From NCBI RefSeq assembly GCF_010211755.1, contig NZ_PDWR01000026.1, positions 1-50,857 on the forward strand: 50,857 bases of DNA. The letters run 5' to 3'. The translations under genes were made by a program, and so were the position numbers. Below the pieces are notes generated by a model. That model did no database searches, was not told the origin of the DNA, and worked only from the letters and a program-made list of their open reading frames with translations. How positions within the stretch are numbered: position 1 is the first letter of the stretch; every line of letters starts with the position of its first letter. The stretch comes from Pseudoxanthomonas sangjuensis. Its GTDB lineage: Bacteria > Pseudomonadota > Gammaproteobacteria > Xanthomonadales > Xanthomonadaceae. Shown in pieces: positions 32,875 to 41,238 of the stretch.

Positions 32875-34548
32875 TTATTTCCCGAACACCGCCTTGCCGT
32901 CCACCCAGGTCGATTCGATCTGCATGTCGTCCAGTTCCGATTCCGGCAGCGCGAACGGATCGTCCTTCAGCACCACGAAATCCGCGTGCAGGCCCGGCGC
33001 CAGTTGGCCGACTTCCTTCTCGTCGCCGCCGGCCCACGCCGCATCCGCGGTGAAGCCGCGCAGCGCTTCGGCCAGGCTCAGCTTCTGGTCCGGCTGCCAG
33101 CCGCCCGGCGGCTGGCCTTCGCGGTCCTGCCGCGTCACCGCCGCATAGATGCCCAGGCGCGGATCGACCGATTCCACCGGGAAATCCGAACCCAGCGCCA
33201 GCCGCGCGCCGCTTTTCAGGAAGCGCTGCCACGCGTACGCGCCGAGCACGCGCTGCGCCCCCAGCCGGTCTTCCGCCCACGGCATGTCCGACGTCGCATG
33301 CGTCGGCTGCATCGACGCGATCACGCCCAGTTGCGCGAAACGCGGGATGTCGTCCGGCGACACCACCTGCGCATGCTCGATGCGCCAGCGGTGGTCGGTT
33401 TTCGCATCGGCGCCCAGCACCTTCTCGTACGTATCCAGCACGATGCGGTTGCCGCGGTCGCCGATCGCGTGCGTCGCCACCTGCACGCCGCAACCCTTGG
33501 CCTTGCGCACCGCCGCCTCGAACGCCGCCGGGTCGGTGACCAGCAGGCCGCGGTTGCCATGGTCGTCGCTGTAGTCCTCGAGCAACGCCGCGCCGCGGCT
33601 GCCCAGCGCGCCGTCCATGTACAGCTTCACCCCGTGCATTTGCAGCCGCCCGCCCGGATGCGTGTACAGGCCGTTCGCGCACAGGTCGGCCAGCGCATCG
33701 TCGTCGCCGTCCGCATAGGCGTCGATCCGCAGCGGCAGCTTGCCCGCGTCGGCGAACTTGCGCATCAGCGCCAGCGCCTCGCGCGAGACGCCCATGTCGT
33801 GCACGCCGGTCAGGCCGTTGGCCACCGCCGCCTGCAGCGCCGCCTGCAGCGCGCGCGCGTAGGTGGCGTCGTCGGCCGGCGGCACCACCGCGTCGACCAG
33901 TGCGCCGGCGCGGTCGATGAACACGCCGGTCGGCTTGCCGCCGTCGCGCAGGATGCGGCCGCCTTCCGGCTGCCAGTCCGCCGACAGCAGGCGCGGTTCC
34001 TTTTCCGCCGCCCGCTTCAGCGCCGCCGAATTGGCCCAGCTGGCGTGGCCGTCGATGCGCTCCAGCCACACCGGGCGATCGGGGAAGGCCGCGTCCAGGT
34101 CGGCCGCGGTCGGGAAGGATTTCTCCGGCCAGTCGTTCTGGTCCCAGCCGCGGCCGGTCAGCCACGCGCCGGCCGGCAGGGTCTTCTCGAACTCGCGCAG
34201 CCGCGCCAGCACTTCGTCCTTGCTCCCGGTGCCGACCAGGTCCGCCTGCAGCAGCGCCAGGCCCAGCCCCATCACGTGGCCGTGCGCGTCGATCAGGCCG
34301 GGGACCAGCGTGGCCTGCGGCAACTCGATGCGCCTGGCCTTCGGGTACTGCTTCAGCAGCGCATCGGTTTCGCCGACCGCGACGATGCGGCCGTCCTCGC
34401 CCCAGGCGATGGCCTGCGCCTGCGGCTGCTGCGGGTTCGAGGTGTAGATGCGCTGCGCACTGAGCACGGTGACCGGCTGTGCGGGTTCCTGCGCGGCCTG
34501 GCAGCCGGCGAACGAAAGCAGCGCGAGTACGCAGATCCAGAGACGCAT
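32875..34548 (-). CDS. amidohydrolase lipoprotein (YtcJ-like metal-dependent hydrolase)
   Basis: The 557-residue protein has a signal peptide with lipobox FAGC (Cys16), so it is probably periplasmic or membrane-anchored. The amidohydrolase-3/YtcJ features are VPGLIDAHGHVMG (metal-binding His pair), GRGWDQNDWP, RIDGHASWANSAALK, the VKLYMDGALGSRGAAL strand, THAIGDRGN and WRIEHAQVVSPDDI. The C-terminus has LGSDFPVESVDPRLGIYAAV and a GLHADFVVL ending. It probably hydrolyses an amide, N-acyl or cyclic amide bond with one or two metal ions; substrate is unknown. The ATG is preferred to an in-frame TTG two codons upstream. Confidence 0.9.
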   Translation of the reverse strand: MRLWICVLALLSFAGCQAAQEPAQPVTVLSAQRIYTSNPQQPQAQAIAWGEDGRIVAVGETDALLKQYPKARRIELPQATLVPGLIDAHGHVMGLGLALLQADLVGTGSKDEVLARLREFEKTLPAGAWLTGRGWDQNDWPEKSFPTAADLDAAFPDRPVWLERIDGHASWANSAALKRAAEKEPRLLSADWQPEGGRILRDGGKPTGVFIDRAGALVDAVVPPADDATYARALQAALQAAVANGLTGVHDMGVSREALALMRKFADAGKLPLRIDAYADGDDDALADLCANGLYTHPGGRLQMHGVKLYMDGALGSRGAALLEDYSDDHGNRGLLVTDPAAFEAAVRKAKGCGVQVATHAIGDRGNRIVLDTYEKVLGADAKTDHRWRIEHAQVVSPDDIPRFAQLGVIASMQPTHATSDMPWAEDRLGAQRVLGAYAWQRFLKSGARLALGSDFPVESVDPRLGIYAAVTRQDREGQPPGGWQPDQKLSLAEALRGFTADAAWAGGDEKEVGQLAPGLHADFVVLKDDPFALPESELDDMQIESTWVDGKAVFGK

Positions 34549-34556
34549 AAGCAAGA

Positions 34557-34578
34557 GGCCCCGTTTTTCGACGGGGCC
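34557..34578 (-). terminator. hairpin between the glycine-zipper and amidohydrolase genes
   Basis: ggccccgt (34557-34564) and acggggcc (34571-34578) form a perfect 8-base stem with a 6-base loop. On the minus strand it is followed by a short T-rich tail (tcttgctt). It lies downstream of the glycine-zipper gene and directly before the amidohydrolase ATG, so it may also act on the amidohydrolase leader. Confidence 0.5.
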
Positions 34579-34631
34579 ACTATGCGGAATGTGAATCGGG
34601 GTGGCAAGGAAGCCGCTTGTCGCTGGAGCGC

Positions 34632-34652
34632 CCCTCTCCCGCCGGGAGAGGG
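34632..34652. repeat. REP-like hairpin
   Basis: ccctctcccg, one base and cgggagaggg form a perfect 10-base stem in the 34579-34662 gap. It belongs to the same family as the elements at 4331 and 37381. Confidence 0.7.
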
Positions 34653-34662
34653 AACCGGAACC

Positions 34663-35325
34663 TCACTCCGCCAGCACCCGCACGCGGATGCGGTCGCCGG
34701 GATGGTGGTCGGTGCGGGTGTGGCGGATGCGGCCGGCGTATTCGTAGGTGACGTCGTAGCCGACCACGCGCGCGTCCTCGCGGCCATAGCCGCCATAGCC
34801 GTCGCCGGCCGGTTCCGGGTCGCAGACGCGTACGGTGCCGCGCTGCACGTCGCGCTGGCGCCGCGAGTTCTCGTAGACCGAGCGCCCGACCACGGCGCCG
34901 GCCGTGCTGCCGACCACGGTGCCGACCATCCGGCCGCTGCCGCCGCCGACCTTGCTGCCGAGCACCGCGCCGATCACGCTGCCGAGCACCGTCGACGCGG
35001 TGCGGCCCGCGTCGCTGCCGCCGCGCGCATAACCGTCGTCGCGGCGGTAGCCGCGGCCGTCGCCGTAATAGCCATCGTCGCGATAGCCGCGGTCGTCGCC
35101 GGCGTAGTAACCGTCGGATTCGCGGTAGTAGCAGTCGCGCGCCACGCCGCTGCCGCGGTCGATGATCGGATCGACCCGGATCACCCGGGCGTAGTCGTAT
35201 TCGTCGGCGGGGCCGACCTCGTCCGGTCCGGGGTAGGCGCCGTAGGACTGCGCGGCGGCCGGGCCCGCGATCGCGGCGCCGACGAGCAGCGCGCTGGCCA
35301 GAAGGCGGAGGGACGGGAATTTCAT
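34663..35325 (-). CDS. glycine-zipper 2TM envelope protein
   Basis: The 220-residue exported protein has a signal peptide (cleavage after AAAQ, about residue 26), then a tract rich in Tyr, Asp, Gly and Arg with repeats of the DDRGY/DDGYY type (about 70-100). The glycine-zipper block TVLGSVIGAVLGSKVGGGSG is followed by GTVVGSTAGAVVGRSV. The C-terminal part (YDVTYEYAGRIRHTRTDHHP) matches the usual ending of 'glycine zipper 2TM domain' surface-antigen-like proteins of this group. It probably inserts in or associates with the outer membrane. Function is not known beyond envelope maintenance. Confidence 0.85.
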   Translation of the reverse strand: MKFPSLRLLASALLVGAAIAGPAAAQSYGAYPGPDEVGPADEYDYARVIRVDPIIDRGSGVARDCYYRESDGYYAGDDRGYRDDGYYGDGRGYRRDDGYARGGSDAGRTASTVLGSVIGAVLGSKVGGGSGRMVGTVVGSTAGAVVGRSVYENSRRQRDVQRGTVRVCDPEPAGDGYGGYGREDARVVGYDVTYEYAGRIRHTRTDHHPGDRIRVRVLAE

Positions 35326-35523
35326 GGCGTGGGCCCCCAGGGCGCGGGATCGCGCCCGTGCATCGTCGGGGCGCGCGGGTGAAATCGGTCTGAACCCGGC
35401 CCCGCGGCCGCCCGCCGCGCCGCGCCCGTTCAACCCGGCGACAGCTTGCGCCGCCGTCGCCGGCTGGCCGACGGGGTTGCGGCGGCGCGTTGTCACCTGC
35501 ACTGGCCAACCGAGGTTTCGCCC

Positions 35524-36849
35524 ATGTCCACCGCCCTCAGCCGCCGCCGCTTCCTCGCCATGCCCGCCGCGTTCGGCGCCGCCAGCCTGCTGCCGGGCGG
35601 CTTCGCCGCCGCCCTGGCCGAAGAAGCGCCGCCGATGCCGGACCTTTCCGACTGGGGCAAGGTGCGCGCGCAGTTCGACCTGGACCCGGCGTGGCTGCAT
35701 TTCGCCAGTTTCTACCTGGCCAGCCACCCGAAGCCGGTGCGCGACGCGGTCGAGGCCTGGCGCCGGGCGATCGACCGCGACCCGTACCAGACGGTCGAAC
35801 ACAACGGCTACAGCGAAGACCCCGCCGAATGGGTGCCCGGCCACGTGCTGGCCGCGATCGCCGGCTACGTCGGCGGCAGGGCCGGGGACATCGCCCTGAC
35901 CCACAACACCACCGAGGGCCTGGCGCTGGTCTACCACGGCCTGCCGCTGAAGCCCGGCGACGAGGTGCTGGCCACCGCGCACGACCACTACTCGCACATC
36001 ACCTCGATCGCTTACGCCACGCGCCGTGCGGGCGCCTCGATGCGGCGGATCGCCCTTTACGAGGACGCGGCGACCGCCACCCCCGACGCGATGGTCGGCC
36101 GGCTGCTGCAGGCGGTTTCGCCGCGCACGCGGGTCGTGGGCCTGACCTGGGTGCATTCCAGCACCGGCATGCGCCTGCCGGTCCGCGAGATGGTCGACGC
36201 GTTGAAGGAACGCCACCCGGACGTGCTGCTGGTGGTCGATGGCGTGCACGGCTTCGGTTCGACCGACGTGGCCGCCGCCACGCTGGGCGCCGACTATTTC
36301 TGCGCCGGCTGCCACAAGTGGATGTTCGCCCCGCGCGGCACCGGCATGGTCTGGGCCAGCGCGGAGAACTGGGCGCGGCTGACGCCGATCGTCCCCGACT
36401 TCTCCGAGATCGAAGGCTGGAATGCGTGGATCGAGGGTCGCGAGCGCAAGGGCCCGACCACCGCCGAACGGATGACCCCGGGCGGCTTCCAGGCCTTCGA
36501 GCACCAATGGGGCGCGCTGGCCGCGTTCCGCATGCACGAGGCGATGGGGCGCGCCCGCGTCGGCGCGCGCATCCGCGAACTCAACGACCAGCTGAAGGCC
36601 GACCTGGCCGGCATCCGCAAGGTCCGCCTGCACACGCCGATGTCCGGCGAATTGTCGGCGGGGCTGGTGGCCTTCGAAGTCGATGGCCTGAAACCGGAGG
36701 ACGTGGTCAAGCGGCTGCTGCAAGCGCGGATCGTCGCCAGCAGCAGCCCGTACGCGGTCAGCTACGCGCGGCTGGCGCCGAGCCTGGTCAACACGCCGGA
36801 GGAAGTGGAGCGCGCCGTGCGCGCGGTGCGGGCCATCGCGGGCGCCTGA
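35524..36849 (+). CDS. Tat-exported class V aminotransferase-fold PLP enzyme
   Basis: The 441-residue protein begins with a twin-arginine signal (SRRRFLAMP followed by a hydrophobic stretch to AAALAEE). The rest has the class V aminotransferase/isopenicillin N epimerase-like fold: THNTTEGLALV, TAHDHYSHIT, LLVVDGVHGFG (Asp239, which contacts the PLP ring) and CAGCHKWMFAPRGTG (Lys265, which binds PLP). It would be folded with its cofactor in the cytoplasm and then exported. Substrate unknown; desulfurase, epimerase or lyase are all possible. It stands alone on the plus strand, divergent from the glycine-zipper gene and convergent with osmC. The 198-base gap upstream holds nothing recognised. 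Confidence 0.88.
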   Translation: MSTALSRRRFLAMPAAFGAASLLPGGFAAALAEEAPPMPDLSDWGKVRAQFDLDPAWLHFASFYLASHPKPVRDAVEAWRRAIDRDPYQTVEHNGYSEDPAEWVPGHVLAAIAGYVGGRAGDIALTHNTTEGLALVYHGLPLKPGDEVLATAHDHYSHITSIAYATRRAGASMRRIALYEDAATATPDAMVGRLLQAVSPRTRVVGLTWVHSSTGMRLPVREMVDALKERHPDVLLVVDGVHGFGSTDVAAATLGADYFCAGCHKWMFAPRGTGMVWASAENWARLTPIVPDFSEIEGWNAWIEGRERKGPTTAERMTPGGFQAFEHQWGALAAFRMHEAMGRARVGARIRELNDQLKADLAGIRKVRLHTPMSGELSAGLVAFEVDGLKPEDVVKRLLQARIVASSSPYAVSYARLAPSLVNTPEEVERAVRAVRAIAGA

Positions 36850-36871
36850 GCCCGCGACGGCATGGGCGCGA

Positions 36872-37309
36872 TCAGGCGAGCAGCGTCGCTTCCAGGCCGA
36901 CCGGCACCGCCAGCGCGCGCGAGACCACGCAGCCGGCCTTGGCGGCCTGCGCGAGCTGCTCGAACTGCGCCGCGTCGATGCCCGGCACCTTCGCCGAGAC
37001 GATCAGCTTGACCCCGGTGATGGTCGGCCCCGGGTCCATGCCCGGCTCCATCGTCGCCTCGGCGCGGGTCTGGATGCTGTCCGGGGTGAAGCCTTCCTTC
37101 CCCAGCACCGCCGACAGCGCCATGCTGAAGCAGCCGGCGTGCGCGGCGGCCAGCAGTTCCTCGGGATTGGTGCCCTTCTCGTCGCCGAAGCGGGTCTTGA
37201 ACGAGTAGTTCTGCGCCTCGAACAGCCCGCTCTGCGGCGTGCTCATGCTGCCCGTGCCCGATTGCAGGTCGCCGCTCCACTGCGCGTCGGCGTAACGCTT
37301 GAAAGCCAT
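36872..37309 (-). CDS. osmC: OsmC/Ohr-family peroxiredoxin (OsmC subfamily)
   Basis: The 145-residue protein has the two redox cysteines of the family, Cys60 in AHAGCFSMAL and Cys127 in KAGCVVSRAL, plus Glu51 in NPEELLAAAH near the active site. It should reduce organic and other hydroperoxides in the cytoplasm using a thiol donor. The N-terminus and the TRFGDEKGTNPEELL block are typical of OsmC rather than Ohr. AAAGGAG lies at good spacing before the ATG. It is monocistronic and convergent with the PLP enzyme. Confidence 0.9.
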   Translation of the reverse strand: MAFKRYADAQWSGDLQSGTGSMSTPQSGLFEAQNYSFKTRFGDEKGTNPEELLAAAHAGCFSMALSAVLGKEGFTPDSIQTRAEATMEPGMDPGPTITGVKLIVSAKVPGIDAAQFEQLAQAAKAGCVVSRALAVPVGLEATLLA

Positions 37310-37690
37310 GGCCGGACTCCTTTTGCGAGGGGAAGCGCAGGTTACACCCGCCGGATTAAGACGGCGTTGGCACGAAAAACCCCTCTCCCGCCTGCGGGAG
37401 AGGGAAAGCCCGCGAAGCGGGCGAGGGTGAGGGCCCGGCTTTTCGCGCGGAGAGCGGAGCCCTCATCCACCCCTTCGGGACCCCTTCTCCCGCAAGCGCG
37501 AGAAGGGTTGTCGCAAAGCGCCGGTAGTGCAGGCCGATTCCGCACCGCCACTTGCCCCGCTCGCCCCCGCTGCGGATGCTCCCCCCCCCGCCATGACCGC
37601 CCGTCGAGCGCAACGCTCGCACGGCTGCGCTCTCTTCCACGCGGACAGCCATGACGGCCTTCGACCCAACCGCACGGGAGGAACGGCCTC
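37310..37690. repeat. gene-free region with a REP-like cluster
   Basis: This 381-base gap holds several palindromes. They include ccctctcccgc-ct-gcgggagaggg (37381-37404, 11-base perfect stem), gcccgc-gaa-gcgggc (37408-37422) and cccttctcccgc-aa-gcgcgagaaggg (37482-37507, one mismatch). A gagggtgagggc / gccctcatcc pair between them gives a larger imperfect stem. A run of eight C lies near 37580. The EF-G gene follows with a strong GGGAGGAA site. No convincing coding ORF is seen. Confidence 0.75.
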
Positions 37691-39754
37691 ATGTCCTACA
37701 GCACGCAACAGATCCGCAACGTGGCCCTGGCAGGCCACCCCGGCGCCGGCAAAACCACGCTCTTCGAAGCCCTGCTGCATGCCGGCGGCGCCCTGCAGAC
37801 GGCAGGCACGATCGAACGCGGCACCACCGTGTCCGACTTCGACCCGATGGAAAAGGCCCGCGGCCATTCCATCGACACCGCGATCGCCAGCACCGACCAT
37901 GCCGGCATCCACGTCAACCTGATCGACACCCCCGGCTACCCCGAATTCCGCGGCCCCGCGCTGTCCGCGCTGTCGGCGGTGGAGACCGCGCTGATCGTGG
38001 TCGACGCCGACAACGGCGTCGCCCACGGCACCCGCCGGCTGATGCAGCGCGCGAAGGAACGCGGCCTGTGCCGCGTCGTCGCGATCAACAAGATCGACCA
38101 CGAAGGCGCCGACTGCGCCGCGGTGCTGGCCGAACTGCGCGAGGAGTTCGGCCCGGAACTGCTGCCGCTGAACCTGCCCGCCGACGGCGGCGCGCGCGTG
38201 GTCGACTGCTTCCGGCAGACCGCCGGCGACAGCGACCTCGGCCCGGTCGCCGACTGGCACCAGAAGATCATCGACCAGGTGGTCGAGATCAACGAGACGG
38301 TGATGGAGCATTTCCTCGAGCTGGGCGAAGGCGGCCTGTCCGGCGCCGAGCTGCACGACGCCTTCGAGCAGTGCCTGCGCGAGGGCCACCTGGTGCCGGT
38401 GTGCTTCGTCTCCGCGCGCAGCGGCGTCGGCGTCAAGGAACTGCTCGACATCGCCGAGCGCCTGTTCCCGAACCCGGCCGAGGCCAACCCGCCGCCGTTC
38501 TTCAAGGGCGCCGGCGCCAACGGCGGCGGCCACGCCGACGACCGCCCCATCGTCGCCCGGCCCGATCCGGACGCGCATGCCATCGCCGACGTGTTCAAGA
38601 TCGTCAACGACCCCTTCGTCGGCAAGCTCGGCATCTTCCGCGTCTACCAGGGCACGGTGAAGCGCGACTCGCAGCTGTTCGTCGACGACGGGCGCAAGGC
38701 GTTCAAGGTCGGCCACCTGTTCAAGCTCAAGGGCAAGGACCACGTCGAGATCGACCGGGCCGTGCCCGGCGACATCGCCGCGGTGGCCAAGGTCGACGAG
38801 CTGCACTTCGACGCGGTGCTGCACGACAGCCACGACGAGGACCGCATCCACCTGGCGCCGGTCGAATTCCCGAAGCCGATGTTCGGCTTGGCGATCGAGG
38901 CGGCCAGCAAGGGCCAGGAGCAGAAGCTGTCCGGCGCGCTGCAGCGGCTGGCCGAGGAGGATCCGGCGTTCGCGGTCGAGTACCACGCCGAGTTGAACGA
39001 GACGGTGATCCGCGGCCTGTCCGACCTGCACCTGCGGGTGATGCTGGACCGGCTGAAGGAGCGCTACGGCGTCGAAGTGACGTCGCGGCCGCCGCGCATC
39101 GCCTACCGCGAGACCATCGCCGCGCCCGCCGAGGGCCACCACCGGCACAAGAAGCAGACCGGCGGCGCCGGCCAGTTCGGCGAGGTGTTCCTGCGCGTGG
39201 AGCCGCTGCCGCGCGGCGCCGGCTTCGAGTTCGTCGACGCGGTCAAGGGCGGCACCATCCCGGGGCAATTCCTGCCGGCGGTGGAGAAAGGCGTGCGCCA
39301 GGTGCTGGAAAGCGGCGCGATCGCCGGCTACCCGCTGCAGGACATCCGCGTGGTCGTGCACGACGGCAAGCACCACCCGGTGGACAGCAAGGAGGTCGCG
39401 TTCGTCGCCGCCGGCAAGAAGGCCTTCCTCGACGCGATCCTCAAGGCCAGGCCGCAGGTGCTGGAACCGGTGGTCGACCTGGAGGTCAGCGCGCCGGAAG
39501 CGCAGGTCGGCGACATCACCGGCGGGCTGTCGTCGAAGCGCGCGCGCATCAACGGCACCGATACGGTGCGCGGCGAGATCGTGGTGCGCGCGCAGGCGCC
39601 GCTGTCGGAACTGGAGGGCTATGCCGCCGAACTGAAGTCGGCGACCGCCGGACAGGGCCGGTATTCCCTTGATTTCAGCCACTACGAGCCGGTTCCTGCG
39701 AACGTGCAGCAGAAGCTGGTGGCGGCGTACAAACCGCACCACGAGGAGGAATGA
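37691..39754 (+). CDS. fusA2: elongation factor G paralogue (EF-G2 type)
   Basis: The 687-residue translational GTPase has EF-G domain order: the G domain (1-270) with G1 GHPGAGKTT (15-23), G3 DTPGY (79-83), G4 NKID (133-136), then domains II to V with FKIVNDPFVGKLGIFRVY, the domain IV block GGAGQFGEV and a C-terminal GDITGGLSSKRARI. It differs from canonical EF-G in its G2 region and in having Tyr83 where EF-G and EF-Tu have the catalytic His (DTPGH). Genuine EF-G genes normally sit with rpsL/rpsG/tuf; this one is alone, so it is a paralogue. Role may be ribosome rescue, recycling or stress; not shown. Confidence 0.9.
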   Translation: MSYSTQQIRNVALAGHPGAGKTTLFEALLHAGGALQTAGTIERGTTVSDFDPMEKARGHSIDTAIASTDHAGIHVNLIDTPGYPEFRGPALSALSAVETALIVVDADNGVAHGTRRLMQRAKERGLCRVVAINKIDHEGADCAAVLAELREEFGPELLPLNLPADGGARVVDCFRQTAGDSDLGPVADWHQKIIDQVVEINETVMEHFLELGEGGLSGAELHDAFEQCLREGHLVPVCFVSARSGVGVKELLDIAERLFPNPAEANPPPFFKGAGANGGGHADDRPIVARPDPDAHAIADVFKIVNDPFVGKLGIFRVYQGTVKRDSQLFVDDGRKAFKVGHLFKLKGKDHVEIDRAVPGDIAAVAKVDELHFDAVLHDSHDEDRIHLAPVEFPKPMFGLAIEAASKGQEQKLSGALQRLAEEDPAFAVEYHAELNETVIRGLSDLHLRVMLDRLKERYGVEVTSRPPRIAYRETIAAPAEGHHRHKKQTGGAGQFGEVFLRVEPLPRGAGFEFVDAVKGGTIPGQFLPAVEKGVRQVLESGAIAGYPLQDIRVVVHDGKHHPVDSKEVAFVAAGKKAFLDAILKARPQVLEPVVDLEVSAPEAQVGDITGGLSSKRARINGTDTVRGEIVVRAQAPLSELEGYAAELKSATAGQGRYSLDFSHYEPVPANVQQKLVAAYKPHHEEE

Positions 39755-39888
39755 GCGCGGCCGATCGCGATGCCGCAACGCCGCAAAAGCCGCGGCGCGA
39801 CGCGGCGGCGCGCGGGCGTTTTCCCGGTGCCCGCCCGCGCCGATCGTCGCATCTGGCGAAAAACGCTTGGAAACAGCCGTTTCGGGCT

Positions 39889-39916
39889 TTGCAACCGCGC
39901 GCGAATGCCCTACATT
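39889..39916 (+). promoter_or_regulatory. candidate promoter of the HU-like gene
   Basis: TTGCAA (39889-39894), a 16-base spacer and TACATT (39911-39916) precede the HU ATG by 70 bases. The leader is AT-richer than its surroundings, and AGGA lies six bases before the ATG. Confidence 0.5.
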
Positions 39917-39986
39917 TCGCTTCCGAAGGGCCACGCAGGCTTTTCGAATTCAATACAACCCACCTACTACGGTACACAGGACATAT

Positions 39987-40364
39987 ATGGCAACGAAGAA
40001 AAAGGCCGCCCCGAAGAAGGCCGCCAAAGCCGCCAAGCCGGCCGCCAGCAAGCCGATCAAGGAAGCCCTGAGCAAGTCGGGCCTGGTCGCCTACATCGCC
40101 GAATCCACCGCCGTCGCCGCGAAGGACGTCCGCGCCGTTCTGGCCGGCCTCGAAGCCGCCGTGCACGCCTCGATCAACAAGAAGGGCGCCGGTGCCTTCA
40201 CCCTGCCGGGCCTGCTGAAGATCACCGCGGTCAGCGTGCCGGCCAAGCCGAAGCGCAAGGGCATCAACCCGTTCACCAAGGAAGAGGTCTGGTTCGCCGC
40301 CAAGCCCGCCTCGGTGAAGGTCAAGGTGCGCGCGCTGAAGAAGCTGAAGGACGCCGCCGCCTGA
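39987..40364 (+). CDS. HU family DNA-binding protein with Lys/Ala-rich N-terminal tail
   Basis: The 125-residue protein has an N-terminal tail of about 22 residues made of Lys, Ala and Pro (KKKAAPKKAAKAAK type), then an HU/IHF fold of about 100 residues. The HU part has KSGLVAYIAESTAV, an alpha-helical region, and the arm region KAGAFTLPG...GINPFTKEEVWFAAKPA. The basic tail resembles eukaryotic H1-like tails and would bind DNA backbone. It has a good promoter and a strong downstream terminator, so it is a single-gene unit and probably well expressed. A SET-domain methyltransferase, a possible modifier of Lys tails, lies 7 kb away. Confidence 0.88.
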   Translation: MATKKKAAPKKAAKAAKPAASKPIKEALSKSGLVAYIAESTAVAAKDVRAVLAGLEAAVHASINKKGAGAFTLPGLLKITAVSVPAKPKRKGINPFTKEEVWFAAKPASVKVKVRALKKLKDAAA

Positions 40365-40393
40365 TCGCGGCGCGACGCCTCCGGCTTCGCAAC

Positions 40394-40419
40394 CTCGGGA
40401 CGGCCTTGGCCGTCCCGAG
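40394..40419 (+). terminator. rho-independent terminator after the HU-like gene
   Basis: ctcgggacggcc (40394-40405) and ggccgtcccgag (40408-40419) form a perfect 12-base stem, followed by tcgtttcc. It lies 30 bases after the HU stop codon. Confidence 0.75.
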
Positions 40420-40571
40420 TCGTTTCCGCCCCGCGAAAATTCGCCCCCTGCCGCGGGGAGCGACGGACGGGACGGCCGGTGGAACGCTCAATCACGGCCG
40501 CGGCCTCGCCGCCGCGCCGGCGGCGGCCTATCGTGGCCGTGCGATAACGCAAGCAGTTCCCCGGCACGACC

Positions 40572-40862
40572 ATGACTTCCCCATCCCACCGCTACCGCAT
40601 CACCGTCACCCCGATCGAAAGCGACGGCCTGCCCTGCAGCGGGCGCTGCACGATCGAGTTCGAGCACCGCGACGCCGACGACTGGATGCGCCTGCTCGAA
40701 TCGGTGCAGCGCCAGCGCGGTCTCGACGGCGACGAGCGCGCCGCGCTGACCATCGGCCTGCGCCTGCTCGACGGCCTCAGCAGCCGCCACGGCGACAATG
40801 CGGCGTTCGCCGCGCTGCGCCCGCAGCTGGAGAGCTTCGCCCGCGAGCTCAAGCGCGCCTGA
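40572..40862 (+). CDS. DUF3861 family protein
   Basis: The 96-residue cytoplasmic protein begins with HRYRITVTPIESDGLPC, the characteristic start of DUF3861. Then comes a helical region (DWMRLLESVQRQ) and the GLRLLDGLSSRHGDN block. Function of the family is unknown. It lies after the HU terminator with a 152-base gap that holds no other gene. The Cdd1-like gene follows 34 bases downstream on the same strand. Confidence 0.8.
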   Translation: MTSPSHRYRITVTPIESDGLPCSGRCTIEFEHRDADDWMRLLESVQRQRGLDGDERAALTIGLRLLDGLSSRHGDNAAFAALRPQLESFARELKRA

Positions 40863-40896
40863 GCCGCGCCCGGCGCGGCGCGCTATGCTGGGCGGC

Positions 40897-41181
40897 ATGA
40901 AAGCGCGCAGCGCCGCCGAAGCGAAGGCCCTCACCGACCTGCCCAGCATCGGCAAGGCGATGGCCGGCGACTTCCGCCTGCTCGGCATCGAGCACCCGCG
41001 GCAACTGGTCGGGCGCGACCCGTACCGGCTGTACGACGAACTGTGCCGCGCCACCGGCGCGCGCCACGATCCGTGCGTCATCGACGCGTTCATCAGCGCG
41101 GTGCGCTTCATGGAAGGCGCGCCGCCGCGGCCGTGGTGGCACTACACCGAAGAGCGCAAGCGCCGCCTGTCCGCGGGTTGA
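40897..41181 (+). CDS. helix-hairpin-helix protein of the Cdd1 (pathogenicity locus) family
   Basis: The 94-residue protein has the helix-hairpin-helix pattern ALTDLPSIGKAMAGDFRLLGI (start near residue 11) and the family blocks DPYRLYDELCRATGARHDPCV and the ending PWWHYTEERKRR. This matches the Cdd1 family (PF11731). An ATG 12 bases upstream is an alternative start. Function is unclear; the hairpin suggests nucleic-acid or protein contact. Co-directional with the DUF3861 gene. Confidence 0.85.
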   Translation: MKARSAAEAKALTDLPSIGKAMAGDFRLLGIEHPRQLVGRDPYRLYDELCRATGARHDPCVIDAFISAVRFMEGAPPRPWWHYTEERKRRLSAG

Positions 41182-41238
41182 GCCCGCATTCACGCGCGGC
41201 GCTTATGTTGGCGGCAGCACCGCTCCCCGTGGACCCGC

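Noticed and set aside
37310..37690. ORFs in the gap before the EF-G gene
   Set aside because: They run through the REP palindromes, have odd composition and no ribosome-binding site.
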